Source of the DNA: Planctomycetota bacterium
GTDB taxonomy: Bacteria; Planctomycetota; Phycisphaerae; Phycisphaerales; UBA1924
Assembly (NCBI GenBank): GCA_017303555.1
Contig: JAFLCN010000018.1
Span: 1 to 64,000 of the forward strand
Direction of reading: 5' to 3'
Length of the DNA stretch: 64,000 nucleotides
The notes under the pieces are model-generated. The model did not search any database, was not told the DNA's origin, and saw only the letters and a list, made by a program, of their open reading frames with translations. Position numbers and translations under genes: made by a program. Below, one piece after another: positions 28,046 to 38,000 of this stretch (positions within the stretch are counted from its first letter, which is position 1; the number at the start of each line of letters is the position of its first letter).

Positions 28046-28073
28046 TCGCAGCCGGACCAAAACCGAAAGTTCG

Positions 28074-28109
28074 GCGGGCTCCGCGAGCGTGCGGAGCCCG
28101 CTTTGTTTT
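28074..28109 (+). terminator. rho-independent terminator
   Basis: A perfect 11-base stem, GCGGGCTCCGC (28074-28084) and GCGGAGCCCGC (28091-28101), with a 6-base loop and then TTTGTTTT. It ends the B12-like gene and separates it from the opposing cluster. Confidence 0.85.
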
Positions 28110-28122
28110 CCGGCGGAGACTG

Positions 28123-28686
28123 CTATTTCAACGGATGCAGGCCCCGCCTTTCGCGGTTCCGGTTCCAGTGTTCAAAGGCGGCCGGATGATCCTTGACGAA
28201 CTTGATCAATTGGCTCGCCGAACACGATAGCCGGAGCGCTGCAACCTTGGGGTCGTATCCGCTGACCTCCACCACATCGAGCGCTTCCGCGAGGAGCGAC
28301 GGGTAGTCGGCGTGATCCGGGCTGCACGTGATCCGACCGTCGCGGCAGCGGGACCGCCAGAGGTCGCTTGTGACGTCGCCGAAGGAATCGCGGGGAACCG
28401 GAGAACAGCGGTGCTGCGTCGCGAGCGCCAGGCGCAGCCTGCGAATCGCCACCTTGCGATTCTCCTCGGCGCTCCGCCTTTCCGAAGCGTGGGTCTCGAT
28501 TCCGGTCGGCGTGTGCAGGAGGGTGATTTTGGTCTCAACCTTGTTGCGGTTCTGGCCGCCCGGTCCGCCGTCGCGGCCGCGCGAAACGCGGACCGATTTC
28601 AGCAGTTCGGCCTCCGGCCAGCTTGCCGGATGGGCTCCGGGTTGAGGCGATGCACCGGACGGCGATTGAGGCCGGAGTTCGTGCAT
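28123..28686 (-). CDS. release-factor-like GGQ-domain protein
   Basis: A 187-residue protein with a Pro-rich lead of about 25 residues, then the GGQ peptidyl-hydrolysis domain RGRDGGPGGQNRNKVETK (GGQ at about 43-45). It lacks the codon-recognition domain of RF1/RF2, like ArfB/YaeJ or ICT1, and unlike ArfB does not end with the basic tail but with an unrelated domain (about 120-187; SGYDPKVAALRLSCSASQLI). It may free stalled ribosomes. The ATG overlaps the tsaD stop by ATGA, suggesting coupling. Confidence 0.82.
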   Translation of the reverse strand: MHELRPQSPSGASPQPGAHPASWPEAELLKSVRVSRGRDGGPGGQNRNKVETKITLLHTPTGIETHASERRSAEENRKVAIRRLRLALATQHRCSPVPRDSFGDVTSDLWRSRCRDGRITCSPDHADYPSLLAEALDVVEVSGYDPKVAALRLSCSASQLIKFVKDHPAAFEHWNRNRERRGLHPLK

Positions 28687-29768
28687 CAGCAGGCCGTTGT
28701 TGGAACGGGTTCGAGCGTGAGTTCGTGCGAAAGCCCGGCGGCGTGCAGCCGATCGGCAAGACCCGCGATCATCGCTGCGTTGTCCACGCAGTACCGCAAC
28801 TCGGGAAGAAACAGGCGGAGTGAACTTCCGGAAGCGAAGACTTCGAGCTCGCGCCGAAGGCGCGAATTGGCCGTAACTCCGCCTCCGGTCAGGAGCGTGA
28901 CCGGACGAACCCCGCGTTCCCGCAGTTGCAGCAGTGCGCGTTCCAGCTTGAAGGTAATCGCCCGGACCGCCGTTCGCTGAAAGGTCGCGGCCAGATCGCG
29001 CCGTCGTGTTTCGGTCAGCGGTGGTGGGGGCTGGTAGCGTGAATCCGCCCGCCGGTGCGCCGGGTGTGCCGGCACGCCCTTGACTTCATAGAGCATCGCC
29101 GTCTTCAGGCCGGAAAACGAGAAATCGAGCGAGTCGGGCGCGAGCCGGCTGATCGGCAGGTCGGCGGCGCGATCGTCGGCTCCGGCGGATTGAGCAAGGC
29201 GGTCCAGATTGGGCCCGCCCGGGTAGGGCAATCCGAGGATGGTCGCGGCCTTGTCGAACGCTTCCCCGAGTGCATCGTCGATCGTCGCGCCGAGCCGCTC
29301 GAGCTTCGTCCACGAGTGCAGGAGGTAGATCGAAGTGTGCCCGCCGCTGACGACAAGCCCCAATGCCGGGAAGATGTCCGGCGAGTCCGCGCCCGGCGCA
29401 GCGGAGAGCAGGCCCGCGAACAGGTGTGCGTGAACATGGTCCACGCCGATCAATGGTTTGCCGAGCGTCCAGGCAAGGGCCTTTGCCGCCGCGACGCCGA
29501 CGAGGAGCGAACCGATTAATCCCGGCCGATGCCCGACCGCAACGGCATCGACCTGATCGTGCGAGATGCCCGACGCCCGGAGAGCCGCTTCGACCACCGG
29601 AAGGATTTTCTCGCAATGAGCGCGGCTAGCGAGTTCCGGGACAACACCGCCGAACTGCGTGTGGACCTCGTGCTGCGCCGCGACGATGTTGGAAAGGACC
29701 TGGGCACCGTCGCGCACGACCGCCGCGGCGGTTTCGTCGCAGGAAGTTTCGATGCCCAAGACGATCAT
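28686..29768 (-). CDS. tsaD: tRNA N6-adenosine threonylcarbamoyltransferase
   Basis: TsaD puts the threonylcarbamoyl group on A37 of ANN-decoding tRNAs, using TsaC product and TsaB/TsaE. The 360-residue protein starts GIETSCDETAAAV, has the iron/metal motif GVDHVHAHLFAG and the nucleotide loop LLTGGGVTANSRLRREL. A modest insertion in the middle is loosely conserved. It is 3 bases after ctpA and overlaps the GGQ gene. A tRNA-Thr gene, one of its substrates, lies nearby by chance. Confidence 0.95.
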   Translation of the reverse strand: MIVLGIETSCDETAAAVVRDGAQVLSNIVAAQHEVHTQFGGVVPELASRAHCEKILPVVEAALRASGISHDQVDAVAVGHRPGLIGSLLVGVAAAKALAWTLGKPLIGVDHVHAHLFAGLLSAAPGADSPDIFPALGLVVSGGHTSIYLLHSWTKLERLGATIDDALGEAFDKAATILGLPYPGGPNLDRLAQSAGADDRAADLPISRLAPDSLDFSFSGLKTAMLYEVKGVPAHPAHRRADSRYQPPPPLTETRRRDLAATFQRTAVRAITFKLERALLQLRERGVRPVTLLTGGGVTANSRLRRELEVFASGSSLRLFLPELRYCVDNAAMIAGLADRLHAAGLSHELTLEPVPTTAC

Positions 29769-29771
29769 CGC

Positions 29772-31505
29772 TCACTTGTTCTGCGGCGCGTTCGGCGAAA
29801 CGGGCGTCGGGTTGGAGGCGACGGGCTTGCCGCCCTCTGCCGCTTCGGGCTTCTTGACGTCGGCATCGAGCAGCCAGCGCTGCAGGTTGTTGCCGGTGAT
29901 GTCGAGGGTGGCGATCACCTTGCCGTCCTTGTCGGTGATCTGCATCTTGCCGCCGGCGAGTTCGGCGTCCTCGGGCCAGAGATCCCCGGGCTTGGCCTTG
30001 GCAAGGTCGCCCGAAGCGGTTTCGAGCGCTTCGATGCGCTTCTCGACGCGGATCTGCTCGCGCGTGAGCTGTTGCTGCAGCCTGCGGGCGCGATTGAGTT
30101 CATCGGTCGCGATCTGCGCGCCGGCGACGCCTTCCTGCCCGGTGGGTTTCCATTCACCGGTGTCGAGCTTGGCCTGGACGGCCTTCACGGCCGCGGAAAG
30201 CTGCGGATCTTTGAGATACGTGAGAATCCACTCCGGATTGCTCCAGTCCTCGGTCTCGCCATTCTTCCCGCTGGCGCTCCGGATGATCTCAAGGTCGCGG
30301 CGCACGCGGTACATGTCGATGAGTTCTTTGTCGGCCATGGGCACGAAGAAGCCCTTGGACGGGTCCACGCCCCATTCAGCGCTGGTGTCCTTGCGGGTGA
30401 TGCTGCGGCCCGAGGGCAGGTAGTAGCCCTGCTCCGTCACTTTCAGTTCCGCGCCGCTGCCGTTGGGCAGCTTGCGAACGCTCTGCACGCTGCCCTTGCC
30501 GTAGCTGCGCGTGCCGATCGCGATCGCGCGGTTGTTTTCGACCAGTGCGCCCGCGAGCACTTCGCTCGCGCTCGCGGACGAGCCGTTGATCAGCAGCACG
30601 AGTGGAACATCGGGGAGCGTGCCCTTGTCTTGCGCTTTGGCGATGCGTTCGGGGAAGTTGCGGCCGCGGGTCGAGACGATGGTCCCTTCGCGCAGGAACA
30701 TATCGCCGATCGCGATCGCTTCTTCGAGGACGCCGCCGCCGTTGTCGCGGAGGTCGAGAATGACGCCCTTGAGCCGCTTGGTCGGATCCGGGTCGTTGAT
30801 GCCGGCCGCGATGAGCGCGTTGAGGATTTCTTCGGCGCATCCCGGGGTGAACTGGGTCAGGCGGATGTAGCCGACATTTCGGACCGGGTCGATCCGGAAG
30901 TCCCACTTTTCGGCGTCTTCGGCGGTGCGGTGCACGCCCTTGACGCTGCGGGTCTTGATCGCGGCGCGGGTGAGCGTCATGGGGATTTTCTCGCCCTTGC
31001 GATCGATGATGATGTTCACCGGTGTGCCGGCCACACCGATGAGTTTCTCGATGCACTCCTCAACGCTCAGGCCCTGCGTCGTCTTGCCGTCGATCTCGAT
31101 GATGCGGTCGTCGGCCATGATGCCCGCCTTGTACGCGGGCGAATCTTCGAGCGGGCTGACGATGGTGAGCCAGCCGTCACGCGTGTTGACCGAGGCGCCG
31201 ATGCCGACGTATTCGCCGGTCAGGTCCTTGTTGAACTCGCGCACCTTGTCGGCGGGGACGTAGATGGTGTATGGATCACCCAGCGCCTCGACCATCCCGT
31301 TGATCGCGCCGTCCTGCATCTTCTTGAGCTGCTCATCCGTCAGCTTGTCCACGTAGAGGCTGCCCAGCGTGCTCTTGACGTCGATGATCGGGTCGAAGAA
31401 CTGCAGCTCCGCCGGCTTGCGGGCGAGCGCCAGCGTCGAGCCGGCGACCGCGAGACCCAGCACACCCACCAACGACAGACGGAACCATTTCGCATTTGCG
31501 CTCAT
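29772..31505 (-). CDS. ctpA: carboxy-terminal processing protease (peptidase S41)
   Basis: From MSANAKWFRLSLVG (with GGAGGAG upstream) the 577-residue protein has a signal/anchor helix, a PDZ domain (about 100-190; YVGIGASVNTRDGWLTIV), and the S41 catalytic part: LDLRDNGGGVLEEAIAIGD and LINGSSASASEVLAGAL (catalytic Ser), with the general-base Lys in TRSYGKGSVQ. A helical tail with coiled-coil features (about 480-560) follows. It acts in the periplasm. It precedes tsaD by three bases. Confidence 0.93.
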   Translation of the reverse strand: MSANAKWFRLSLVGVLGLAVAGSTLALARKPAELQFFDPIIDVKSTLGSLYVDKLTDEQLKKMQDGAINGMVEALGDPYTIYVPADKVREFNKDLTGEYVGIGASVNTRDGWLTIVSPLEDSPAYKAGIMADDRIIEIDGKTTQGLSVEECIEKLIGVAGTPVNIIIDRKGEKIPMTLTRAAIKTRSVKGVHRTAEDAEKWDFRIDPVRNVGYIRLTQFTPGCAEEILNALIAAGINDPDPTKRLKGVILDLRDNGGGVLEEAIAIGDMFLREGTIVSTRGRNFPERIAKAQDKGTLPDVPLVLLINGSSASASEVLAGALVENNRAIAIGTRSYGKGSVQSVRKLPNGSGAELKVTEQGYYLPSGRSITRKDTSAEWGVDPSKGFFVPMADKELIDMYRVRRDLEIIRSASGKNGETEDWSNPEWILTYLKDPQLSAAVKAVQAKLDTGEWKPTGQEGVAGAQIATDELNRARRLQQQLTREQIRVEKRIEALETASGDLAKAKPGDLWPEDAELAGGKMQITDKDGKVIATLDITGNNLQRWLLDADVKKPEAAEGGKPVASNPTPVSPNAPQNK

Positions 31506-31832
31506 TCCAGGACTCCTCCAGACGTGCGGCCAGATGCGCCAATCCATCGTCTTTCTTTCGTTCCCGAGCCGAACTATCATTCCGTCACGATGGTAGGGTC
31601 GCGCGCGATGTGCGCTGCCCAACAGCATGTTCCGCTTCCGGAGCGTGGAGGTTCGAGCGCAATGGTCCAGATCTGACGGTTCACTCGATTGTTCGGCCCA
31701 CGCTGCCACAATGGCGGCGGGGAGGCCGATTTCCGGGCCCGCCCTTGAGCTTTCCTCGGGTGGATCCCCGCCTCCGACGCCCCCAGGACGTTCGGACGCG
31801 GCCGTCAGGACCTGTTCGGATTCTTACTCCTT
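31506..31832. other. 327-base divergent intergenic region
   Basis: It separates the divergent ctpA and hflX genes and should hold both promoters. I see no clear -10/-35 pair, hairpin or small gene. Confidence 0.5.
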
Positions 31833-33383
31833 ATGCCACAACCAACTGAACGCGAAGGTATCCAGGTGCGCTCGGAGCGCGCGGTGCTCGCCGCCGTCCG
31901 CTTGCCCGACTCCCGTTTCGATCACGCCGATCCCTTCGGCGAACTCCGCTCGCTCGCGGAGCAGGGGGGCGCCGTCGTTGTCGCCGAATTGACCCAGAAC
32001 CTCCCCAAGCCCGTCGCCGGGACGTACATGGGTGCCGGGAAAATGAACGAGTTGAAGGCGCTCTGTGAAGAGACGAACGCCTCGACCGTGATCTTCGATC
32101 ACGACCTCTCGCCGAAGCAGATCGCCAAGATCGAATCGGCGGTGGGGCGGAAGGTCATCGATCGATCCGAGCTCATCCTCGACATCTTCGCCGGACGCGC
32201 CACCAGCGCCGAGGCGCAGCTCCAGGTCGAGCTCGCCCAGCTCGAGTACACCTTTCCGCGCCTGCGAGCCATGTGGTCACACCTGGAGCGCATCGTGGGT
32301 GTCGGCGGCATCGGCGGGATCGGAACCAGAGGCCCGGGTGAACAGCAGCTCGAAATCGACCGCCGCCTCGTTCAACGCCGGCGCGACGATCTTTCGAAGC
32401 AGATCCGCGACATCCAGTCGCGGCGCCGGCGCGAGGTGCAGGCCCGAAAGGCCGAGCATTTCACCGTCGGCATCGTCGGTTACACCAACGCCGGGAAGAG
32501 CACGCTCTTCAACACGCTCACCACCGGCGGCGCGTACGCCGACAACCGTCTCTTCGCGACTTTGATGACGCGCACACGCGATTGGGACCTGGGCGGCGGC
32601 CTGTCGGTCATGCTCTCGGACACCGTTGGCTTCGTGCGCGATCTGCCCACGAACCTCATCGCCGCGTTCCGGGCAACACTCGAAGAAGCCACGCACGCCG
32701 ATGTGCTGCTCATCGTCCTCGATGTCTCCGATCCCGCGGCAGAGCTCCAGTACGATACCGTCTGCAAGACGCTCGACGACCTGCTCAAGGAAGTCGCCGA
32801 TTCGCGGGAGGAAGTCGGATCCAACTGGACGCCCCCGAGGCGCATCGTCCTCCTCAACAAGGCCGACAAGCTCAAGGACAATCGCGAAGTCCTGATCTGG
32901 CAGCAGCGCGTGCCCGGCTCGCTCCCGATCTGCGCGCTCCCGCCCGAGAGGGGCGAAACTCCGCTCCTCGGTCAGGCCGCGCTCGCCGATCGCGTCCGCG
33001 AACTGGCGAAAGGCGCGATCGAGGAACTCCGCCTCACGCTCCCGCTCAGCGAGAGCCGCCTGATCACGATCATCGAGAATCAGTCCGAGGTCGTCTCGCG
33101 CGACTACGAAGATTCCAGCGTGACTATCCGCACCAAGATCGGCCGGCAGCAGCTCGAACGCCTCCTGGTCGGTCGCCCCCGCATCGAGATCCGGGACAGC
33201 AAGGGCAAGCCCTGGCGGCCCGACAATCCGCACCTCCGACCGACCGAACCCGTCTGGCTCGCGCCCGCACGCCCGGAACCGCGTTCGGAAGCGGGAATTG
33301 CCGCCCCGAAGGTCAGATCAGCGTCCAAGAAGGCTCCCAAAGTGGAAAAGCGGGGCGGGAAGGCCGATACTTCAGGCTCGTGA
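31833..33383 (+). CDS. hflX: GTPase HflX
   Basis: HflX is a ribosome-associated GTPase that can split stalled or heat-damaged 70S ribosomes. The 516-residue product has the HflX N-domain with GTYMGAGKMNELKALCEE and RILDIFAGRATSAEAQLQVE-like segment (ELILDIFAGRATSAEAQ), GIGGIGTRGPGEQQLEID, the G1 loop GYTNAGKSTLFN, and G3 DTVGFVRDLP. A basic tail of about 45 residues is a lineage feature. It has no recognisable hfq neighbour. Confidence 0.95.
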   Translation: MPQPTEREGIQVRSERAVLAAVRLPDSRFDHADPFGELRSLAEQGGAVVVAELTQNLPKPVAGTYMGAGKMNELKALCEETNASTVIFDHDLSPKQIAKIESAVGRKVIDRSELILDIFAGRATSAEAQLQVELAQLEYTFPRLRAMWSHLERIVGVGGIGGIGTRGPGEQQLEIDRRLVQRRRDDLSKQIRDIQSRRRREVQARKAEHFTVGIVGYTNAGKSTLFNTLTTGGAYADNRLFATLMTRTRDWDLGGGLSVMLSDTVGFVRDLPTNLIAAFRATLEEATHADVLLIVLDVSDPAAELQYDTVCKTLDDLLKEVADSREEVGSNWTPPRRIVLLNKADKLKDNREVLIWQQRVPGSLPICALPPERGETPLLGQAALADRVRELAKGAIEELRLTLPLSESRLITIIENQSEVVSRDYEDSSVTIRTKIGRQQLERLLVGRPRIEIRDSKGKPWRPDNPHLRPTEPVWLAPARPEPRSEAGIAAPKVRSASKKAPKVEKRGGKADTSGS

Positions 33384-33428
33384 GTTCGGTCGGGGCCAAG
33401 CCCCCGCCGGCCGCCGAAAGGCGTGCTT

Positions 33429-33503
33429 GCCACCTTAGCTCAGCGGTAGAGCGATGCTTTCGTAAAGCATAGGTCCAGGGTTCAAATCCCTGAGGTGGCT
33501 CCA
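33429..33503 (+). tRNA. tRNA-Thr(CGU)
   Basis: The cloverleaf is complete: acceptor GCCACCT/AGGTGGC, D-arm GCTC/GAGC, anticodon stem ATGCT/AGCAT with loop TTCGTAA (anticodon CGT, codon ACG), T-arm CAGGG/CCCTG with TTCAAAT. The discriminator T and an encoded CCA follow. The antisense strand gives a tempting but spurious reading frame. Confidence 0.97.
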
Positions 33504-33639
33504 TGCGCGCTGCTTCATGCGAATCCTGAAATTCGGAACACCAAACGCGGTTTGGTGTCGAATAGGTGTGTGCGGGTGGTACATTGACGTTTGAGGGGTT
33601 TCGAAGGTGGGCGGGCGTGCGAGGGTCAGGAGCGACGCG

Positions 33640-34620
33640 ATGAATTTCAGGCAGGGTCTCGGTGCGGCGGCTGTTGTTGGTGTGCTCACTCTGGTGCCGG
33701 TGACGGGGCTTGCCCAGTCGTCGAGCGTGGCTCCGCAGAGCGCGGCGACGCTCGCGGCGCAGCGCCAGGCCCTTTCGCTCATGATGAAACCCATGAGCGT
33801 GGACTATCAGCAGGTCCGACTCGAAGCGGTGATCAAGAACATCGCCGATGTCACCGGCGCCCCGTTCGTCGTGCTCTGGCAGGATGATCGGAACCAGCTC
33901 GGGCTCGACAAGGAAGCGATCATCACATTCGGCGCCGTCGATCAGACCGCGCTCACCGTTCTGGAAGGCGCGCTCGCGCAAGCCGGGTCCGCGACCACCG
34001 GGGGCGGCGCGACGTGGCAGATGACCGAGGGCGGCATGATCGAGATCGGGCCGAAGGAACGTCTCAACCGCACGAGGCGGCTTGAGATCTACGACATCTC
34101 CGATCTGCTCCTGGAGATTCAGGATTACAACAGCGTGCCCCAATTTGATCTGAACAGCGCACTCCAGTCCGCCAGCAGCGGCGGGGGAGGCGGCAGCAGC
34201 CCGTTCTCCGGCGGCAATCAGCAGAACACGCTCGCCACCGGCAAGACCGTGCAGGAGCGAGCCGACGAGGTCATCCGCCTTGTCACCGAGATCGTCGAGC
34301 CGGACCAGTGGACCAACAACGGCGGTGCCGCGGCGACGGTCCGGTTCTACAAGCAGCAACTCCTGGTGACAGCGCCCGACTACATCCAGCGTCAGATCAA
34401 CGGCTACCCGTTCTGGCCGAGCGAGCAAACCAACATCACGCAGGGCAAGAACAGCCGGAGCGTGACGTTTCTGCCCGGTCGTTCGTCGCGCGTTGTGCAG
34501 ACCGCGAGCGTTCCGAGCGCTCCCGCCGCGAGCGCGACCTCCAACGCAAACCCCAACGCAAACCCAAGCACGAATGCCACCCGGCCCGTGACGGCTCCCG
34601 CGAGCACCGACACCAAGTGA
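33640..34620 (+). CDS. secreted STN/secretin-N-like protein, unknown
   Basis: The 326-residue protein from the ATG at 33640 has an AGGAG upstream and a signal peptide (ending ...TGLAQS). The segment SVDYQQVRLEAVIKNIADVT resembles the STN/N0 domain of secretins and TonB-type receptors (a small beta-alpha module), followed by Gly/Ser/Gln-rich linker with GGGGGSS and a tail of Asn/Ala/Thr/Pro repeats. No secretin pore domain is present. Planctomycetes have many such proteins; a periplasmic or secretion role is likely but not shown. Confidence 0.7.
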   Translation: MNFRQGLGAAAVVGVLTLVPVTGLAQSSSVAPQSAATLAAQRQALSLMMKPMSVDYQQVRLEAVIKNIADVTGAPFVVLWQDDRNQLGLDKEAIITFGAVDQTALTVLEGALAQAGSATTGGGATWQMTEGGMIEIGPKERLNRTRRLEIYDISDLLLEIQDYNSVPQFDLNSALQSASSGGGGGSSPFSGGNQQNTLATGKTVQERADEVIRLVTEIVEPDQWTNNGGAAATVRFYKQQLLVTAPDYIQRQINGYPFWPSEQTNITQGKNSRSVTFLPGRSSRVVQTASVPSAPAASATSNANPNANPSTNATRPVTAPASTDTK

Positions 34621-34630
34621 CCCGACCACC

Positions 34631-35026
34631 ATGACCACCGATCCCGACACTCTGGTCGATGCCGCCTCGGCGCGATCGGAATTCGAAGCATCGATCATGG
34701 TGGAGGCGCTGAAGGCCCGCGATATTCCCGCGTTCGCCATCGCGAACGCCGGCATGACTCTCCAATGGGAGGTTGCGGCCACCAACCCGTTTCGCGTTTC
34801 CGTTCGGCACAAGGACCTGGAGGCCGCACGCGAGATTCTGGGTTCGGTGAAGGCTGATTCTGTGGATATCGACTGGTCGGAGGTGGATGTCGGCAAGAGC
34901 GAGGATGCGAAGCCGGCGACGACGGATGTCTCGACGCGGCCGATGTCCTTCTTTGCGATCCCCGTCTTGATCCTGCTCGTGCTGCTCTGGGTGCTCTGGC
35001 GTGCCTTCGCAACGCCCGACCAGTAA
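34631..35026 (+). CDS. DUF2007-like signal-transducing protein with a C-terminal membrane anchor
   Basis: The 131-residue product begins with a DUF2007-like fold (SEFEASIMVEALKARDIPAF, then WEVAATNPFRVSVRHKDLEA, EILGS). A C-terminal hydrophobic segment (about 105-122) precedes WRAFATPDQ. Family members are small putative regulators of unknown partner. It lies 10 bases after the STN-like gene, so the two may be one operon. Confidence 0.75.
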   Translation: MTTDPDTLVDAASARSEFEASIMVEALKARDIPAFAIANAGMTLQWEVAATNPFRVSVRHKDLEAAREILGSVKADSVDIDWSEVDVGKSEDAKPATTDVSTRPMSFFAIPVLILLVLLWVLWRAFATPDQ

Positions 35027-35041
35027 CGCGCCCGGGGCGAT

Positions 35042-38000
35042 TTACATCTCTTCGCCCAGTTCCGGCGCAAAGCCCCGGCGCAGCGTGTTCTCCGCGATGG
35101 CCCGGGGCTCGACAAATTGCAGCAGATAGTCCGAGCCGCCGGCTTTCGAGCCGACGCCCGACATCCCGAATCCGCCGAACGGGTGGCGTGCCACGAGCGC
35201 GCCCGTGCACCCACGATTGATGTACACATTGCCGACGCGGAACTGGCGCTTCGCAAGCTCGATGTGACGGGGTTTGCGGGTGAAGACGCCACCCGTGAGC
35301 TTGTAGACCGATGCGTTCGCGATCTCGAGCGCCTCCGCAAAGCTGCCGGCGTGCATCACGGCCAGCACGGGGCCGAAGATCTCTTCCGTTGCGATGCGCG
35401 CTGCCGGCGCGACATGGCTGAAGATCGTCGGGCCGACAAAGTCACGGCCTGTTTTCGCTTCGAGCCCGGGCGGCACTGATAGCGTCAGTTCGTGGCGCGA
35501 TTCGGTCTTGCCGATCTCGATGTAGCTCTCGATCTTCTTCTTTGATTCGGCATCGATCACCGGGCCGATGTCGGTGCCGCTCGCGACCGGATCGTTGATC
35601 GCGAGCGCCTTCGTGGCCTCGACCAGTCGCCAGGTGAAATGCCGGATCGCCGGACCATCGGGGCCTTCCGGATCGACGACGATCACGCGCGAGCACGCGC
35701 TGCACTTTTGCCCCTGGAAGCCGAACGCGCTCTGGCGAACGCCGAGGATCGCCTCGTCCAGGTCGGCGCTGGTATCGATGATGATCGCATTCTTGCCGCC
35801 CATCTCGCACACCACTTTCTTCACGTGGTGCTGAGCGTCCGGGGTGAGGCCCGCCGCCTGGATGATGTCGAGGCCGACGGCCTTGCTGCCGGTGAAGGCG
35901 ATGAGCGCGACGCGAGGATCGCGCACCAGTGCCGCGCCCACGGTCTCGCCCGGGGCGGGGCAGAAATGCAGAACGTCGTTCGCGAGCGTGCCGGTAAAGC
36001 CCGCCCCGCGGAGCGATTCCTGGAGGATGTCGAAGAAGATGCTGGCGATGCCCGGCGTCTGCTCCGCCGGCTTCATGATGACGGTGTTGCCCGTCACAAG
36101 TGCCGCGCTCGTCATACCGGCGAGGATCGCCAGCGGGAAGTTCCACGGGCTGATGACCGCCGCGACGCCCCGCGGCTGGTACAACTGCTCATCGAGTTCG
36201 CCCACAAAGCGGCCGAGCCGTTGACGCGAGAAGAGCGAGATCGCTGTCCGCGCGTAGTACTCGCAGAAGTCGATCGCCTCGCAGACGTCGGCGTCGGCCT
36301 CGCGCCACGGTTTGCCCGCCTCGCGGATCATCACGCCGGCGAGACCATCACGCTGCTTCCGCATCGCGGCCGCGGCGCGGATGAGCACGTCCGCCCGCTG
36401 CTTCGGGTCGGTGTCGCGCCAGGCGTCGAACGCCTTTGTTGCCCGCCCGACCATTTCGAGCGCTTGCGGCACGGTTCGGTCGTTGGCGACCTTGGGCACC
36501 GTGGCCCGTGCAACGGCCGAAGCGAACGCGCTGTGCTGCTTGCCATCCGAGAAATCCCGGACGGGCTCGGTGAAGAAGGGCCGACCATCGCCCACGCCCG
36601 GCACGGCCGGACTCAGCTTGTGGCGCTCCGGCGCGGTCGCGAGTGCATCCGGCGGCACGGTCGCAACCGAACCCAGCCCGCCCCCTTGCGGCGCGGGCGC
36701 GCGCAGCAGCGCGCCCGCATCGGCGTTGTCCATGAAGCCGGCCTTGAGCCAGCTTTCGTTGCTGGTGTTCTCAAGCAGGCGTCGAACCAGGTACGCCATG
36801 CCCGGGATCATCTCTCCCACCGGTACATATTCCCGGATGCGCAGGCCCAGCTCCGCCGACGCGTGCTTGAGCTGGTCGGCCATGCCGTGCAGCATCTGCA
36901 GTTCGAGGGCTTCTTTCGGGATGCCCCGCGATTCCATCCCGGCGAGTGCCGCGGCGATCGACCGCACGTTGTGGCTGCCGAGCGCGAGCTTGATGCCGCC
37001 GCCGGACACATCGGCGCGAGTCCTGGGCATCGCGTCGAGAAAGATGTCGGTCATGCGCTCGAAGCACGCATCGGTCTGCCACTTCTGGGGCCAGACCGGG
37101 CAGGGCCACCCAAGCAGATCGCTCTTGATAGTTTCCGCGTCCCAGTACGCGCCCTTCACAAGGCGAACGGTGATCAGACGCCGGCTCCGCCTTGCCCAGT
37201 CCACCATGCGCCGGGCATCATCGGGGCCGCTCTTGAGATAGGCCTGCATCGCGAGGCCCGCCTGGAAATCGACCTTCTCGCAGCACCGCTGGAAGAACTC
37301 GAGGCTGAAGTCCTTGAGCCCGAAATGCTCCATGTCGAAGTTCACGAACACGCCCCGGTCGCGGGCGGTTTCGAGGATCGGCACGATGCGTTTGAAGAGG
37401 TCGGCCATCGCGCCTTCTGAGTCGATCGGATCGGTCCGCGCCGACAGCGCCGAGATCTTCACGCTGACGTTTACGCGCGGGATCGGTCCGAGATGATCGG
37501 ATTCGAGGCGGGCGTTCGCCGGCCACGAGGCGACCTGCGCCGGCAGATTCTGGATCAGGTCGAGGTACTTGCGGGCGTAATCATCGGCTTCCATGTCCGA
37601 GACGCACGTCTCGCCCAGCAGGTCAACGCTGAACGCGATGCCGTGGTCCCACATTTTGCGGAGGCCGGGGAGCGCACTTGCGGCATCCGTTCCCGCGATG
37701 AACTTGCCCGCCATTCCTTCGATCTGCTTGCCGATGGTGGCCGCCGCGGCGCCTTTGAGCAGGGAGCCGGCCTTGAGCGCCGCGCCGATGACCGGCGGCA
37801 CGCTCACCCCGGGCTGGCTGAGGTAATCGGTCAGATGGTCGTGGACGCTCTCCGCCGAGCGGAGCATCGGGAACGTATCGACGAAGCGGAACATCTGGAC
37901 TTTGAACTCGGGGTCCTTCATGGACCATTCCATCAGGGCGTCGGAATAGAACTTCGCCGAGAGCAGGCCGGTCTTGTGACCCCGGGCGCGTCGGAGCAGG

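Noticed and set aside
33313..35340. Long minus-strand frame with GFEPWTYALRK
   Set aside because: It is the antisense of tRNA-Thr and of the STN-like/DUF2007 genes; such translations are a known artefact.
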